Assembly: GCA_020086605.1 (NCBI GenBank)
Contig: JACBWW010000046.1
Coordinates: 2,719,934-2,783,933, forward strand
Direction of reading: 5' to 3'
DNA: 64,000 nucleotides
Source of the DNA: Lanius collurio
Lineage: Eukaryota > Chordata > Aves > Passeriformes > Laniidae
In this document: piece by piece, positions 1 to 12,000 of the stretch
Layout of the letters: the number at the start of each line of letters is the position of its first letter
How positions within the stretch are numbered: position 1 is the first letter of the stretch
Notes under the pieces: model-generated
Database searches by the model: none
What the model was told of the DNA's origin: nothing
Seen by the model: only the letters and a program-made list of their open reading frames with translations
Made by a program: the position numbers and the translations under genes

Positions 1-3000
1 TTTATTTTAAAGTGAAAAATTTAGGAGGCAATCACAATATTTTTTGAGATTAATCACAGTTTTTAAAGGTGTTCTCCCCTCAGGACTGTGTGTTGCTCAA
101 AGAGAGCCATATCTGAAGAATCCCTCTGGGGCTGTGGAGTGAAGAGGCAACGCCAGAGCCTATAGATCACAGCCTACAGCTTTTATCACCAGCTTATCAG
201 AGGAAGGTGTCACCTGGCCTGTGATTTCTAACCACTGTTCTATATTCTGTTTTAATGTAAACCCCTTAAGCGTTTCTTGCAGCCAGTTACACTGTGTGTT
301 CTCATCAAGGCTACTGTTATAAATGGCACACATGCATATTGATGGGAATGAGTCAAAGACATTTGTAAGTCACATCCTTGCATCCCAAATGAATCCTGCA
401 TAAACACTACAACCTTTTATAACTGCTGACGACACTCGAGTGAGCAGAAGCGCTCTTTACTCTTTATTGGTTTAAGCAGGGATGGTTTAGGAGAGAAAAT
501 TAAACTTTTATATTGCTGTAATGTACATCCCAATATGGTGAGGTACAGATGTGAGATTTCTGTCTTCATAAATTGGAGTCTTGGAACAAGGAAGGTCATT
601 GTAAGCCTCCTGCTCTCCTGAGCTGACAAGCAGCAAAACTTTGCTGGCCCTTAACAGCTTTTTTTGCTTCCTTCTGGGTACAAAACTGTCCTGGCTCTTC
701 CTTTCTAATGATGTAGCATAGTCTGATATTTAGTGAAAATGAATATGTAATATCTCATTCTTGAGGAAAACCCAGACAAGCCTTTAGATCTGATACTGCG
801 TTTGCTTTGTGAACACACTGAATTTGGGGCGAACCAGGCAAAGTTTCTCTTCAGTTTGGTTTCAGATTCCTGGACTCCTGCAAATATGAGCATGCAAATG
901 GAATTGACTTTTTGAGAAGCAGTAGTTTTTTCCCATGTGAAGTTTTAGAGGGAATTGGTGACTGTCCACTGTGTCATCGGACAAAGGTTCTGTGGGTGAC
1001 ATGTTGTGTCTCTTGTCTCTTTGTTAAGAGCTATCCAAAAACTGATAGATGTGGGAGTGGCAGTAGGTGCTGGAATGTCCTCAGCTGCTTTGCCAGAGCA
1101 CTTGGTGATTCTCTGACTTTTATGGGTAGTTGGTTAATGATGTGCATTTCCTATGAACAGATTTTGAACTTTTCCATTGTGTATTCAGTGGGCAGTGTCA
1201 CCCTTTGTAGTAGTTCCTACAGATTTCTGGCTGAAATTGTAATTTTCATCCCCGTGACAGTGACAGCAGTAATTCTGTGATGGAGGAAAGATCCGATTAA
1301 GACAGTTCCATCTCTTTCAGTCCCCGTATTTACAGGAAGATTAAGAGTCCAGGCTGAGATAAGATGGATAGTGTGATTGATTCTGAGGGTTCCTGTATGT
1401 ATTTAAAAATGAATAATCAGTTTTACCTTTACATGTGCTCTGTTATCTGCTACAGATGTCAGAGCTTGTGGGGTAGTATCAGGTCCTTTAAAATTCCCAA
1501 TTATGTCTCTGTTACAATCTAGGAGGGTTTTAGTGGTCTGAAATCAAGACCAGACTTCAGGAAACCTAACTGCAATAATTTATTAAAAAATGAGTACACC
1601 ATCTTTTTCAGCTAAGTCTCTAATGAGTATGATGTCTCTACATGTTAGCAAGATGCAGAACTTCTATGTGAATTGTATGATTTAGCATATTAATGGGAAA
1701 TTCAAACAATGTTAATTCCTGGTGACAATCAGATGTGACAGGTCTGACTCTTAGCATGTGTGCAAGTGTGAAACAATCAGAGGATTGATTTGAAAAACAC
1801 AGTGAGATATGAGTTCAGTCTTCCATTGCAAAATACCTAATTTTCATATTTATCTATCTCTTATCACTTATAATTATTCCTATTTCTTTGGACCAGAAAA
1901 TGAAATTGGCATTACTGACAGTTTGTCACTATTCCTTGAGTTATACTAATAGTACAAGTAGCTGCAGTGCTGGTTTCCTCTTAAATGTATTCACTTGCAT
2001 TTCGGGGGAAATAATAAAACTTCAAATGTAGTTTGGCCCTTAAAGACAAACTTGATATATTTCTCCTCACTTTGTTGGCAGACAAATGCAAAATGGGAAA
2101 GCAGAGTTAGCAGGATTGTTTGTAGGATCAGTTGTTTGTTTTTCCCTCTAAGGAGAAACTCTTTCTTGGGATAAACATGAGGGAAGTGAGATAATCCATC
2201 ATTCTGAGACCTGTTCACCAGTGATGGATGGACAGATTGGTAAAGTAACTCAATAATCTTCATTTTTTTCAGGTTATTCACAGATCAGTGAGCCTTGTCG
2301 TTAATACAGCTATGGAATGCTTTTGTGTCCTTGCCCACATTATTTCTCAGAATTTGACAGGAAAAGACTTTTAATTTGGAAATAACCTTTGTTGTGAAAT
2401 GCACTAAGTGCATGAAACTTGGAAAATACATTCCCATTTTAGATTTTATCTTCTCAGTGAGTGATTGTCAATTCTTTGTTTAAAAAATTACTTACAAATA
2501 TTAGAGCTTTTCTGCTCTTTGTTATTTCTGACTAGAAATTATGTTCTGCAGAAGTTTATACATCGTGAAGGCCTTCAGCTATTAGAATATATCACATGGG
2601 ATACTCTGAATCATGTGGATGTTGTCAAAGCATATTGATTTCACATCCCTAACTAGGCATGGAAAAGTTTTCAGTCAAGAAATTGTATTCAGGGGTCAGA
2701 CTTACATTGTCCTACTCTCATTCTCGATCATCTTGGTTCATTTTAAAAGCATATTTGGAACCTAAAAGCACAAACTTCATGTGCTATTGTGTTTTTTCAG
2801 AGTTTAATAATTAGGATAATGGTGATAATAGGAGGGAAATGTATCTTAATGTGTCATTTGGTATTGCCTCTTAACTGTCCCTTAGCAAGTCAGTTCCTCC
2901 CTGGTTGTGTGGGGATGTGCAGATTGTGCCTTACAATCCTGACAATTCTGACTCAGACATATGAATATGTTGCAGCATTATCAGGTGACCTGTGGAAATG

Positions 3001-6000
3001 ACAGGATTGTTTATTATTGGGTTAAATCTGAGATGAGGAGGCAAATTGCATTTAGCAGAGTCCTCTTCATTAAACCAGAAACCACAGAAAGGTAGCTCCC
3101 AAACCATGACAGAATTAGTAAAATAGCCCTTGAATTTCAGTGAGGGTTAAGACAACTGGAATTTTTGTGTCTTTTCTGGAGGCAGAGAACACATAAATTG
3201 GTTTTATAGATGAGCTAATGCTTAGTGACTGGTTCCTAGTGCCTGGTTTTCGTGCCTTGCCCTGCAGTCCTGATCTCTCCAGTTTCTCTGGGAGGGCAGA
3301 GCTGTTGTGTAATTGCAGCTGAATGACCTTGGGTGAGGAGCAGCTGCTTCTCCAACAAGGTCGATGGGGTTTAGAGGCAGGCAGGCCCCATCCTTCCACC
3401 TCCCCCAGAGAGGAGCCTTGGGAGTGCCTCTGCACTTCCCTCAGAGCAGCACAGAAACAACTGGACTCTTTTATTTCCCTTTTCCTTTTTCCCTATCCAG
3501 CTCTGTGGCAATTTCTTACGATTGCCACAAGGCTTTAACAGTAATTTCTAGGCCACTTGAATGTCTTGCCTGATGGATTCTCACCTAACTTTCATATAAA
3601 TCATCTGTTTCTTGAGCCTAGAATTCCAGAGAATGATTATTTACCTTTGATTCACAAAGAAGGAGTGTTAATTGCAATATCCTTGACAAAATTAGGTTGA
3701 TAATGTGGTTAATTTTAAGAAGCAGCCCATTTATATTGTGGTTGTGGACATTCACAGTCTTTACAAAGTTCATGGCTCTGGAGCAACTTATTTTAGATTT
3801 AGTCTCAAATTCTTCACCTCAAATTTTGTGTTTTTGTTGACATTAGCCTCATATTTTATCATATCAGTTGTTACCTTTCCAGAGTATGTGGACTTAGTTT
3901 GCAGTTTCTGGAAATAAAATTAATTAGTTCTCAAAGAGAGCTCATTAATGCTGTTTTTTGCTTCAGAAAGTGACAATGTTTCTCTTAATAGTTTTATGAG
4001 ATTTTTTTTTTGGACTGTACTCTTACCCAGATAAAATTACCTAATTCTTTGTGACTTATAACTGTTTCCTAAAAGCATAATAATTTTTACTTCCCAGATT
4101 TTCTTGTAAATAACTTGTTAGGTTGATTTATTATTCTTTCTAAATACTTTATTTATGAAGGCTAAATCCCAGACTGTTTGTTTAAAAGAAAACAAACAAG
4201 AACAAACCAAATGAAACATCACTTCTGCTGGAAAAAACAGTTGTGTTTCAGAAAGCAAATCTAAAACTGGACAGAAATTTGATCACTGCTAGAATTTATT
4301 TGATCCAGAGACCTATTACCATGGAGTAATCCAGTCATGAAGAGTTAGTTGATGGTGAAACTACTTTCAGAAGCTTCAGAAGATGCACTTCTTGCACAGA
4401 TCTGTTTTCCCTCTCTAGGTGTTCCATGTTGTAGGATGTCACATTTAATTTGTTTTCTCATAAACCACAAAATTGGATCCTTCCACAGAAGGCTCTTCCC
4501 TTGACACTCAGTGCTACAGCAGAAGGAGACTTGGGCTTCAGGAGTGTCTTTAAAGCTGAGCAGCTGCTCTTCCAAGGCAGGTTTTTGTAGGATTCATCCC
4601 CATATGTGTTGGCACTTCCTTCTGCAGCTTCACAGTGCTGTAACTCCAGTGCTTCTGAATAATAAGGTGAATAATCCCTCTGAACCAAGGATTGTTGTTC
4701 TGTGGTTATTGTAAATGTGGAGGATGGTAGTTTAGTTTCATAGATGAACACCTATAGAAGAGGATAGCTAAAAATGGGCATAATTACAGAAATTTCAGTG
4801 GTATTAATGACTTTCAACTGCATTACTAGGAAATCTGGTCTCAATTTCTTTTAAGCATTTGTTGATGGATACAAGTAAGCTACTTTTGTACCACTCTTGG
4901 ACTCTCTAAACAACTGTACAAGAGTCATCAGTAACATGGCACTTGTATCAGCAATTAGCTGCTAATACTGCAGTTGTCTAAATTACTAACAGTTGAAATG
5001 AAAAGAGAGATGAAACATGTTCTTATTTTTTCAACAGAATTTCCTCAGATTTAGAAACAGCCTTAGAAATCTACACTAACACAAAGCAAGGCTGACATGT
5101 AGGAGCATGGAATTGTGTATGATGAATTAAGACTTCTATTGCATCATCTTCTAACATTTGAATTTGGGAAAACAGAATTGGAATCTTGGGCCTATAAAAG
5201 GTAGCAGTGACTTGCCAAACCCTGAAACTTGCACATCACATAATAGGAACTCAAATGTTAAAACTGCTGAAATAGTTGCACTTCAGTGCAGTGTGGCTGT
5301 TCAGAATCCATGAACAATAAATACCAATCCTTGGCAGACTGATGAAATAGACTTAAATTACCACTATTTTGTAATTATGGGGAAAAGTGCACAGAGGGTC
5401 TACTTAGGGTCAGAGATAAGTGGATACAGCTTTGTGCCCTAAACAAAATCAAGCACAACAGTTTTTATCTGGTCTCTTTTACTGGCAGATACTGCATTCA
5501 CTACTAGAATTTTTCACAGGATGTGAATGTGTATTTCTGTATATCCAGTCTAAATTCCATACAATAAAAGGAGCGATTTCTAAAAGTTAAATTTGGTTCT
5601 TAAATCCCTAAAAAAGCTGTGAAATATGAAATGTCCTAGAGCAGGACCTGTGACTGGGCTACTTTCTTTTCCTATCCCCTCTCTCATCCCTGGCATTTTT
5701 TCCTGGACCTTTCACCATTCCTGCCTGCTGCTTTTCTCCCCTCTGCCACTCCAGGGCGTTGATGGGCAGCTCTGCCATTCCAGCTCCTCTTCCTGCAGCA
5801 TTTCCCAGTCACAGCCTGGTTTTCCACACTAGGACAGAAGGGGAGATCTGGGGAAAGAAATCATCTTACTATGGGAGTGCTGTAGGCTCAAGGTTCCCTT
5901 TGTGAGTTAGCTGAGTGCTGGTGGGTAACTGTGCAGGAGCTCTGTGATTGGTTTAGAATTGTCACGTTGCTAACAGAATTTAAAACATAGGCTGATTCTT

Positions 6001-7149
6001 TAATCATACAGAACCTTTTAAAATTTCACAGGAGTGATCAACACAGCCTGCAGGAAAAAGTCAAAATATTTGACTCTTCATCTGCTTCCTTAAGCATTTA
6101 TGTCACATATTTCCCTTTCCGTAGCTCTCCAAATGCCAGGACAGTTCAGGATGACATTGATTATTTTCTTCATTAGTTTTTTTGATGCTGTTTTTTGGGG
6201 GGAATTTTTGGTGTTACCCAGGTGGATGCACACACTGAGTTTTGACTTTGATATGGGAACCCTGTGTAGGGAAGATGAACCATCAATTTTTGTAGCTCTA
6301 GCCATTTTATTTATTTGATTGTCTGGGTTCTACTTGTTAATGTTTTTAGAACACAACAATATAGGATGAAAGGCTGATGTTCTAGGGGCCTTTGAGGAAA
6401 CACAGAATTTAACATAAGAACGAGGTCACAGCTTGTTCTGTGTGCAAAAATAAATTGAAAGAGGACAATTCATTATTTCAGCACTTGCCGTGTTTTTCTT
6501 TGATCTTTCTCCAAAGCTTGCAGGGCTTTACGTGGAGTATTCAGCTTTAAGGAGAGAAGCAAGCAGTGTTTACTATAGAAAAATGTACAGTTAAAAAATA
6601 GTCCATTTTTAAATGAATCATGACATGCATTCTAGAAAGTAGAAGACAAATTACATTCTAGAAATACGAATTTTTGGTGTAAATTTATGTCATACAGTTT
6701 TAAAATTCTTTCAGAGTGAGCGAAGGATAAGTCTGTAATTTGAGTGTGTTTGTGGTATCTCTGTGTTGGGAATCGAGATGTCAAATGGAGAGACATTCTA
6801 TTTTTGTTCAATTAATATCACGGAGCATTACATCAAAGCAGTAAACTCCTCTTGTATCAACAGATGCAGCAACCCTGAAGCCTATTTTCTCTCTTGTTAC
6901 ATTAGTGTTTAATTAAAGAAAACAACTAGTTGGAGGCAGTTACTTTCTGTGAAATATAATGAAGATTTATTTTGTAAGTGACCTTCACTGTACTAGCTGA
7001 ATCAGTAATCAGTAAAATTAATAGAATAATCAAATTATATACAAACTCATAAATCACTGTGAATGTGCTGTCAAAAATGCAGCTTTTAATATGTCCTATT
7101 GTTTCACAGCTGTATTAAAAATTGCAATTGCTGATTTCTGCCTCAATGG

Positions 7150-7620
7150 GGACTGAAATGGCATTTAAAGGCTGTGTATGATGGAGGGCTACCAGGCCAA
7201 AAATTTCCACAACTGTTAATTTAGCTGTAATATGATTTGATGTCACCAGGGCAAAGTTGAAGCCGAGTACAGTGTTGTTGCTATCTTTCAGCAAAACTTG
7301 AATTATTGGTGGAGGCAGTCGCCAGTTAATTAGAGTAATATCAGTTTAAATGTCTGTCATTTAGGGTTAATGGTATCAAAGAGTTGCCTTGTACTTCAAG
7401 TGCAGTCAAATCATCTTGAATAGCCCATTGTATGAAAGTAATGCCAGCACAATGATTTTACTTTGTCATAAATTATTGGGGCGCCATTTAGTTTAATATT
7501 TCAGTTTTTCTATTTAAATAATTTTGGCAAGTTCTTCCTAATTGTGTCATTTTTCATGCTAGGCTGATTTAATAGGTGTTTTGGCTGTTTGTGATTGTTT
7601 AGCAACACAATCAAAATTCC
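7150..7620. promoter_or_regulatory. Candidate intronic conserved non-coding element
   Basis: This repeat-free, AT-rich block has no usable reading frame but is dense in homeodomain-type cores (TTAATTTAG, AATTATTGG, CATTTAGTTTAAT), a GGCGCC palindrome near 7481, and TGTCAT/TGTCAC half sites. This texture is typical of vertebrate enhancer-like conserved elements. In mammals DACH2, a developmental regulator, lies near the 5' end of CHM, so an enhancer of a neighbour inside a CHM intron is conceivable. Conservation cannot be shown from one sequence, so the call rests on motif density and the absence of repeats. Confidence 0.3.
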
Positions 7621-8393
7621 TTTCTATTTCCATTTAAAAAGAGAAGTTTTCTGCTGGCCTATGAAAGCAGGTCGTGCCCTCCTCCCCTGCATAGCAGGTT
7701 ACTCTTGGAAAGAAGTAATTCACATTTTTGTGCAGCCAAGCAGCAAAGTTCTTTCAAAGCACACTAGAAAAATAAAGTGCATGTATCAAAACCCCCTGGC
7801 TGTGGTTGAAGTCAAAGGAAAGCTGTAATTCATGTTTTTAACTAAGAAATCCCAGTTCTAGTTAAGTTAGTAGCACTATTCTTACATGCAAGAAATGAAA
7901 TGAACTCCTCTGAGTTGGTTTGAAAGATCCTGATCCGTGCTGTGTCAGGCAGGAAGCCATGGATTGCAGCATTAGAGATAATAAACCCCTAGCTCTAGGG
8001 CCTCTAATAATTCTTCAGGGGATGTTTAACCTTTGTATCATCTTCAACAATCTCCAAACAGCCAAGGCTGGATTCCTAGGGTGTATCTCTGGTTTTCCAT
8101 GAGTAGCAAGAGTGTTTTTAGGGAACTGGATATTCAGTGTGTCCCGTGGTGGTGCTGACAGCTCGTTGGGCTGCTGCCCCGGGAGTGCAGAGATGGGCTT
8201 GGTGTCACTGCAGGCCTTGGTGGGGCTGCACCAGTCCTGCAGTGCAGAAGGGATTGTGGGACTGACTGTCTCTGCACTGGCTCATCTAACATTAGGATGA
8301 CAAAATTATTGCCATTTCTGGAAGTCAGGTTTGCAAAGTGTAAGTTTTCAAGTTCATCATTTGTGGAGGTATCAAAATGGTTTCACTTCAAAA

Positions 8394-8855
8394 TCACAGA
8401 ATCGCAGGATGGTTTGGGTTGGAAGGTACCTTAAAGCTCATTCAGTTCCAACCCCCTGCCATGGGCAGGGACACCTTCCGCTATCCCAGGTTGCTCCAAG
8501 CCCCCTCCAACCTGGCTTAGGACACTTCCAGGGATGGGGCAGCCACAGTTTCTCTGGGCACCCTGTGCCAGGGCCTCCCCACCCTCACAGGGCTGTCTTC
8601 CATATGTGTAATCTAAAACTACCCTCTGTCAGTTTAAGGCTGTTCCCCTTGTCCTGTCCCTTCATCCCTTGTCCAAAGCCCCTCTCCAGCTCTCTTGGAG
8701 CCCCTTCAGGTTCCAGAAGGGGCTCTAAGCTCTGCCTGGAGCCTTCTCCAGATGAACACCCCCAGCTCTCCCAGCCTGGGTCCAGCTCTGTGATAACTCA
8801 GTGGCCTCCTCCAGACTCCAACAGTTCCACATCCTGCTTCTTTTGGGGGGGCCCA
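8394..8855 (-). mobile_element. CR1 LINE 3' fragment, antisense to CHM
   Basis: It opens with TCACAGAATCGCAGGATGG and continues through GGTTTGGGTTGGAAGG, CCCTGCCATGGGCAGGGACA and GGTTGCTCCAAGCC, which are the reverse complement of the bird CR1 3' end. The antisense CR1 body continues through Leu/Pro-rich segments to the motif CTCCTCCAGACTCCAACAG near 8810-8830. The copy is 5'-truncated, as most CR1 insertions are. An open frame at 8331-8867 runs through it but is repeat sequence read backwards. The element ends only about 110 bp before the acceptor of the next CHM exon, so branch point and polypyrimidine tract lie in the short gap left. Confidence 0.93.
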
Positions 8856-8966
8856 TCCTATCAGTAAATCAGTGTTACCAGCATGCTCAGTGCTCTGCCC
8901 TGCTGACCACTCACACCACCTACAGTTAGTTGTGCTGGAGTAACCTTTGTGCTCCCTGTGTTGCAG

Positions 8967-9044
8967 GCTGTGTGCTGTGTTTGGGGGGATCTACTGCCTC
9001 CGTCACGCCGTGCGCTGCCTGGTGCTGGACAGAGCCTCGGGACG
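8967..9044 (+). CDS. CHM: CHM coding exon a (78 bp; probably exon 9)
   Basis: The acceptor is CTCCCTGTGTTGCAG and the donor is GACG|GTAAGG. The first base completes a codon from the previous exon and the last two bases begin the next (CG|G, Arg). It encodes [13 protein letters not shown] followed by [12 protein letters not shown]. This is part of the GDI/REP fold's conserved segment (human has [13 protein letters not shown]). GC content is higher than in the other exons. The exon sits about 110 bp after an antisense CR1 copy. Confidence 0.96.
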
Positions 9045-12000
9045 GTAAGGGTCACATCAGGAACCTGCTGTTTATACACAAAACACAGGTGAAAAATGTG
9101 CTAAGTCAATCTAAAAAAAAATGATTCTTCAGAGATCCTCCTTGGTATTAATAACACATCAACCTTGATTAAAAGTAATTTGTGTATAGGTCCTCCAGAA
9201 CAAGGGAAGTGGCTCTAGAATATAGAAACTAAATTAATTTCCCTGTGATATTACTACAGCTCCTGATCACCCAAGCTTGGAAGACAAATCATTTCAGCTG
9301 CCGGGGGGCTGGTGATGAGTGATGTTAGTTTTCCTTGTGGCCTTACCTACTCTAATTGATTTTCATCAGATGACAACAAAGCCCTCTGTTATTGCATTTT
9401 TAAAAATGGAGCTCACCTAAAGACTCATCAGATTAATCTTTGCTGATAATGCATGTCACTCCAAGAGAAAAGACTTTAATGAGTTTTTAGGTAGATTGTT
9501 GTCATAAACTATGCTCCCCTCTTACTCCAGAATAAATTCTTTTACAAAAATACCAGGCCTGTAGGCAAGTTTAAAGTTGAGCTAAGAAAAATCAACCCAG
9601 AGTTTTTTCCATAGTGGCATTTTTCACACCTCTATAAATTGTCATGTTTCTATTGTACACATTTTATCAGATATTAGTCTAGCTGCAGACTTTGGCACTT
9701 TTAAAGAGTCTGTTTGCTAGCTTGGTTTCTATAATTGAAAAGTTCAGGATGTTCTGTAGAAAATTTAGAAAATTAATTTAGTAATTATGTAGTACCAATT
9801 TATTAGGAGAATGAGTAGTTAAATGATGGGGATGGTGCGCTCACTTCCCAGTTGCTCTGCAATTCCTTGAGCACAGTCCTTGTAGCTGCATTTGTGATGA
9901 CATGGTCAAGTAGTAGCTGTTTTCCCTGAAATTGTATAAACTCCAGATTTTATCCTTCTGCCAGTTCCTGAAGATTCTGAAGTTCACTGCACAGTTGTAG
10001 ACTTTGAGATGTAAATGTGGTGGTATTTCATCACGTCCCAAATACATTATTCATATGCAAATTAAACTGTGTCCCTTTCAGAAACTGTTGTTTATTTTAA
10101 CTCTGATAATTGAACTGTTACTGTAGGAAGCTTTATATTCCAATAATCTTTAAATAGTTAAATTGTTCTTGCAGGGGTACGAAGCTTATAGTTGGTAGCA
10201 ATTTCCAAATGCCACTCTGTGCAGATCTTAGCTGGTCAGTGGTACTGGTTGCCCCAGTTTCCAGCTTCTTTTGCACATCCCAAAGGGCTTTGAAATCAAT
10301 ATTTTCTTTATATGTTATATGTGTTCCAGAAAAGCCAGAGTGCTGCTTTTCCATTTACCTGCTTTTATTTTCTGAATATAAGTTCCCCAGGATTCAACAC
10401 AGGTGTCAAGTGTCTTTTTTAGGCTGCTTTTGTGGTTCAGTTGTGCCATTTTAAAATACCAGATTTATGAGGAGCAAAGTTATTGAAATACTTTTAAAGA
10501 TTTTACCTGACTTTCATTATTCCAAAAACATTGAGCTTCTAATAATGCCATTATTTCATGGTGAATATGAAGAAGGACGACACATCCAGCATATCAGTTT
10601 CCTTTATCTTCTGTTTCATTCTTGCTGTTATCTCCTTCTTCACCGTGTATTCCCTCCCTGCACCAGCTTGTATTTCCTCTTGACTTTGGGCTTCAGTGTT
10701 TTGCCTAATAAAAATCAGCTATCAAGTTGTTAATGAGGCTATTTATGAGTTACTGAGCTTTTGAGTCAACAGACCATTAATAGTAATTGGTGAGAGGCAA
10801 ATTCATATCTGGTTGTCAGTGCAGCTGGCTCTGTGCTTGCATTACCAGTTTACAGCACCTTCCACAGCCCTGCAGGCTTCCCCCATGCCTTAAGGCAGTG
10901 ATTTTTTCTCTATTTTCAATATTCCTGGTTTAGTACATGTAAGGAAAATATATACTTCTATCTACAGCCTTGATTTTCTTCTAAAACTTTTAGGTTAGAG
11001 TTTAATTAAAAGTCTCTAAATATCACCAAAGTTTATTCCAACTTTTTTCTAGACATGGCTAATTGCTTTTTCACATTTTCCTACTCATACCTGTGTATAC
11101 AGAGAACAGTTAGATTTTATACCCAGCTCCACAATTATCTTTATGCTTTTTCTATAGTCCTTTTTATAGTTTATGAAAATAAGATTCAGGCAAGACAGAG
11201 TGAAAGAATAGAAATTACACATCCCTATTTTAAGGTTTTAGTAATGCACTTGAAAATACCTGGTTTTTATATAGTGTATTAGATCTGTTGTAATAAGCTT
11301 GCAGAATATCCTGAGTTGTTGGTAGAACTGTGATGCTCTGATGAAAAATAAAAACCACATCATATTTATAAGGTTGAGGAAAAATGCATATTCCATGTGT
11401 GAACGATAATTTTGTTGTTTTTCTCTGTGTTTATTGGATGTCACTTTTTTGGGTACATATAAAATTTCATCATAATGGTAGGCATTTTATATTGATCACA
11501 CTTCACATATGTTTCCAATTACATAATTCTGCCTTAAAATGGAAGAGATGTGATAAATGGACATTTATACATCTGTGATAAAAAGATAGAGCAAACAGCC
11601 AGTAATTTACATATCTGCTGAAATACTGCAGACTGGCTTTGTCAGTGCTGCTGAGTCCATTTCAAGGATGTCGCCCTTAGTCCATTAGTTTGGATAATGA
11701 GCCCTATAAAGTACATTTATAACTCGTGGCACTGCAAGGAGATGGATTCTAATTTTCATCCTTTTATCCAGACACATTGAAAGAAGGTCAATGGAGGGTT
11801 CGCTGTGATTCATTGTCGCAACACAGATCAGATGACAGAGACCTGATAATGTCAGTGCAGGAGTGTTTGCTGCATTTGGAAGCACTACTTGAAAGAAATT
11901 TTCTCAGCATCACCCTTTGAAGTAAAGTAGGACTGAAATTAAAAGCTTGCTCTCTCTCTCAGTTTAAAATCTTATCACATATATGACCTGCTGCTATTCC

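Larger units (their letters stand above)
1..8966 (+). other. CHM: CHM intron, 3' portion (upstream exons outside window)
   Basis: The first recognisable CHM coding exon begins at 8967, and its first base completes a codon begun in an exon that is not in this window. I searched both strands here for the REP1 residues expected just before that exon (a Phe/Leu-rich stretch followed by a Gly-Gln-Gly-Glu segment) and found nothing. The sequence is AT-rich and mostly repeat-free apart from the CR1 copy at 8394-8855. The block around 7150-7620 looks like a conserved non-coding element. The longest open frame outside the CR1 is about 120 codons (912-1280, +) and has no recognisable domain. Confidence 0.85.

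Noticed and set aside
8331..8867. 178-codon open frame on the + strand
   Set aside because: It is almost wholly the antisense of a CR1 LINE 3' end; Pro/Ser-rich read-through, not a gene.
1..8966. Search for the preceding CHM exon
   Set aside because: No segment matching the REP1 sequence upstream of the CAVFGG block was found on either strand, so those exons are outside the window.
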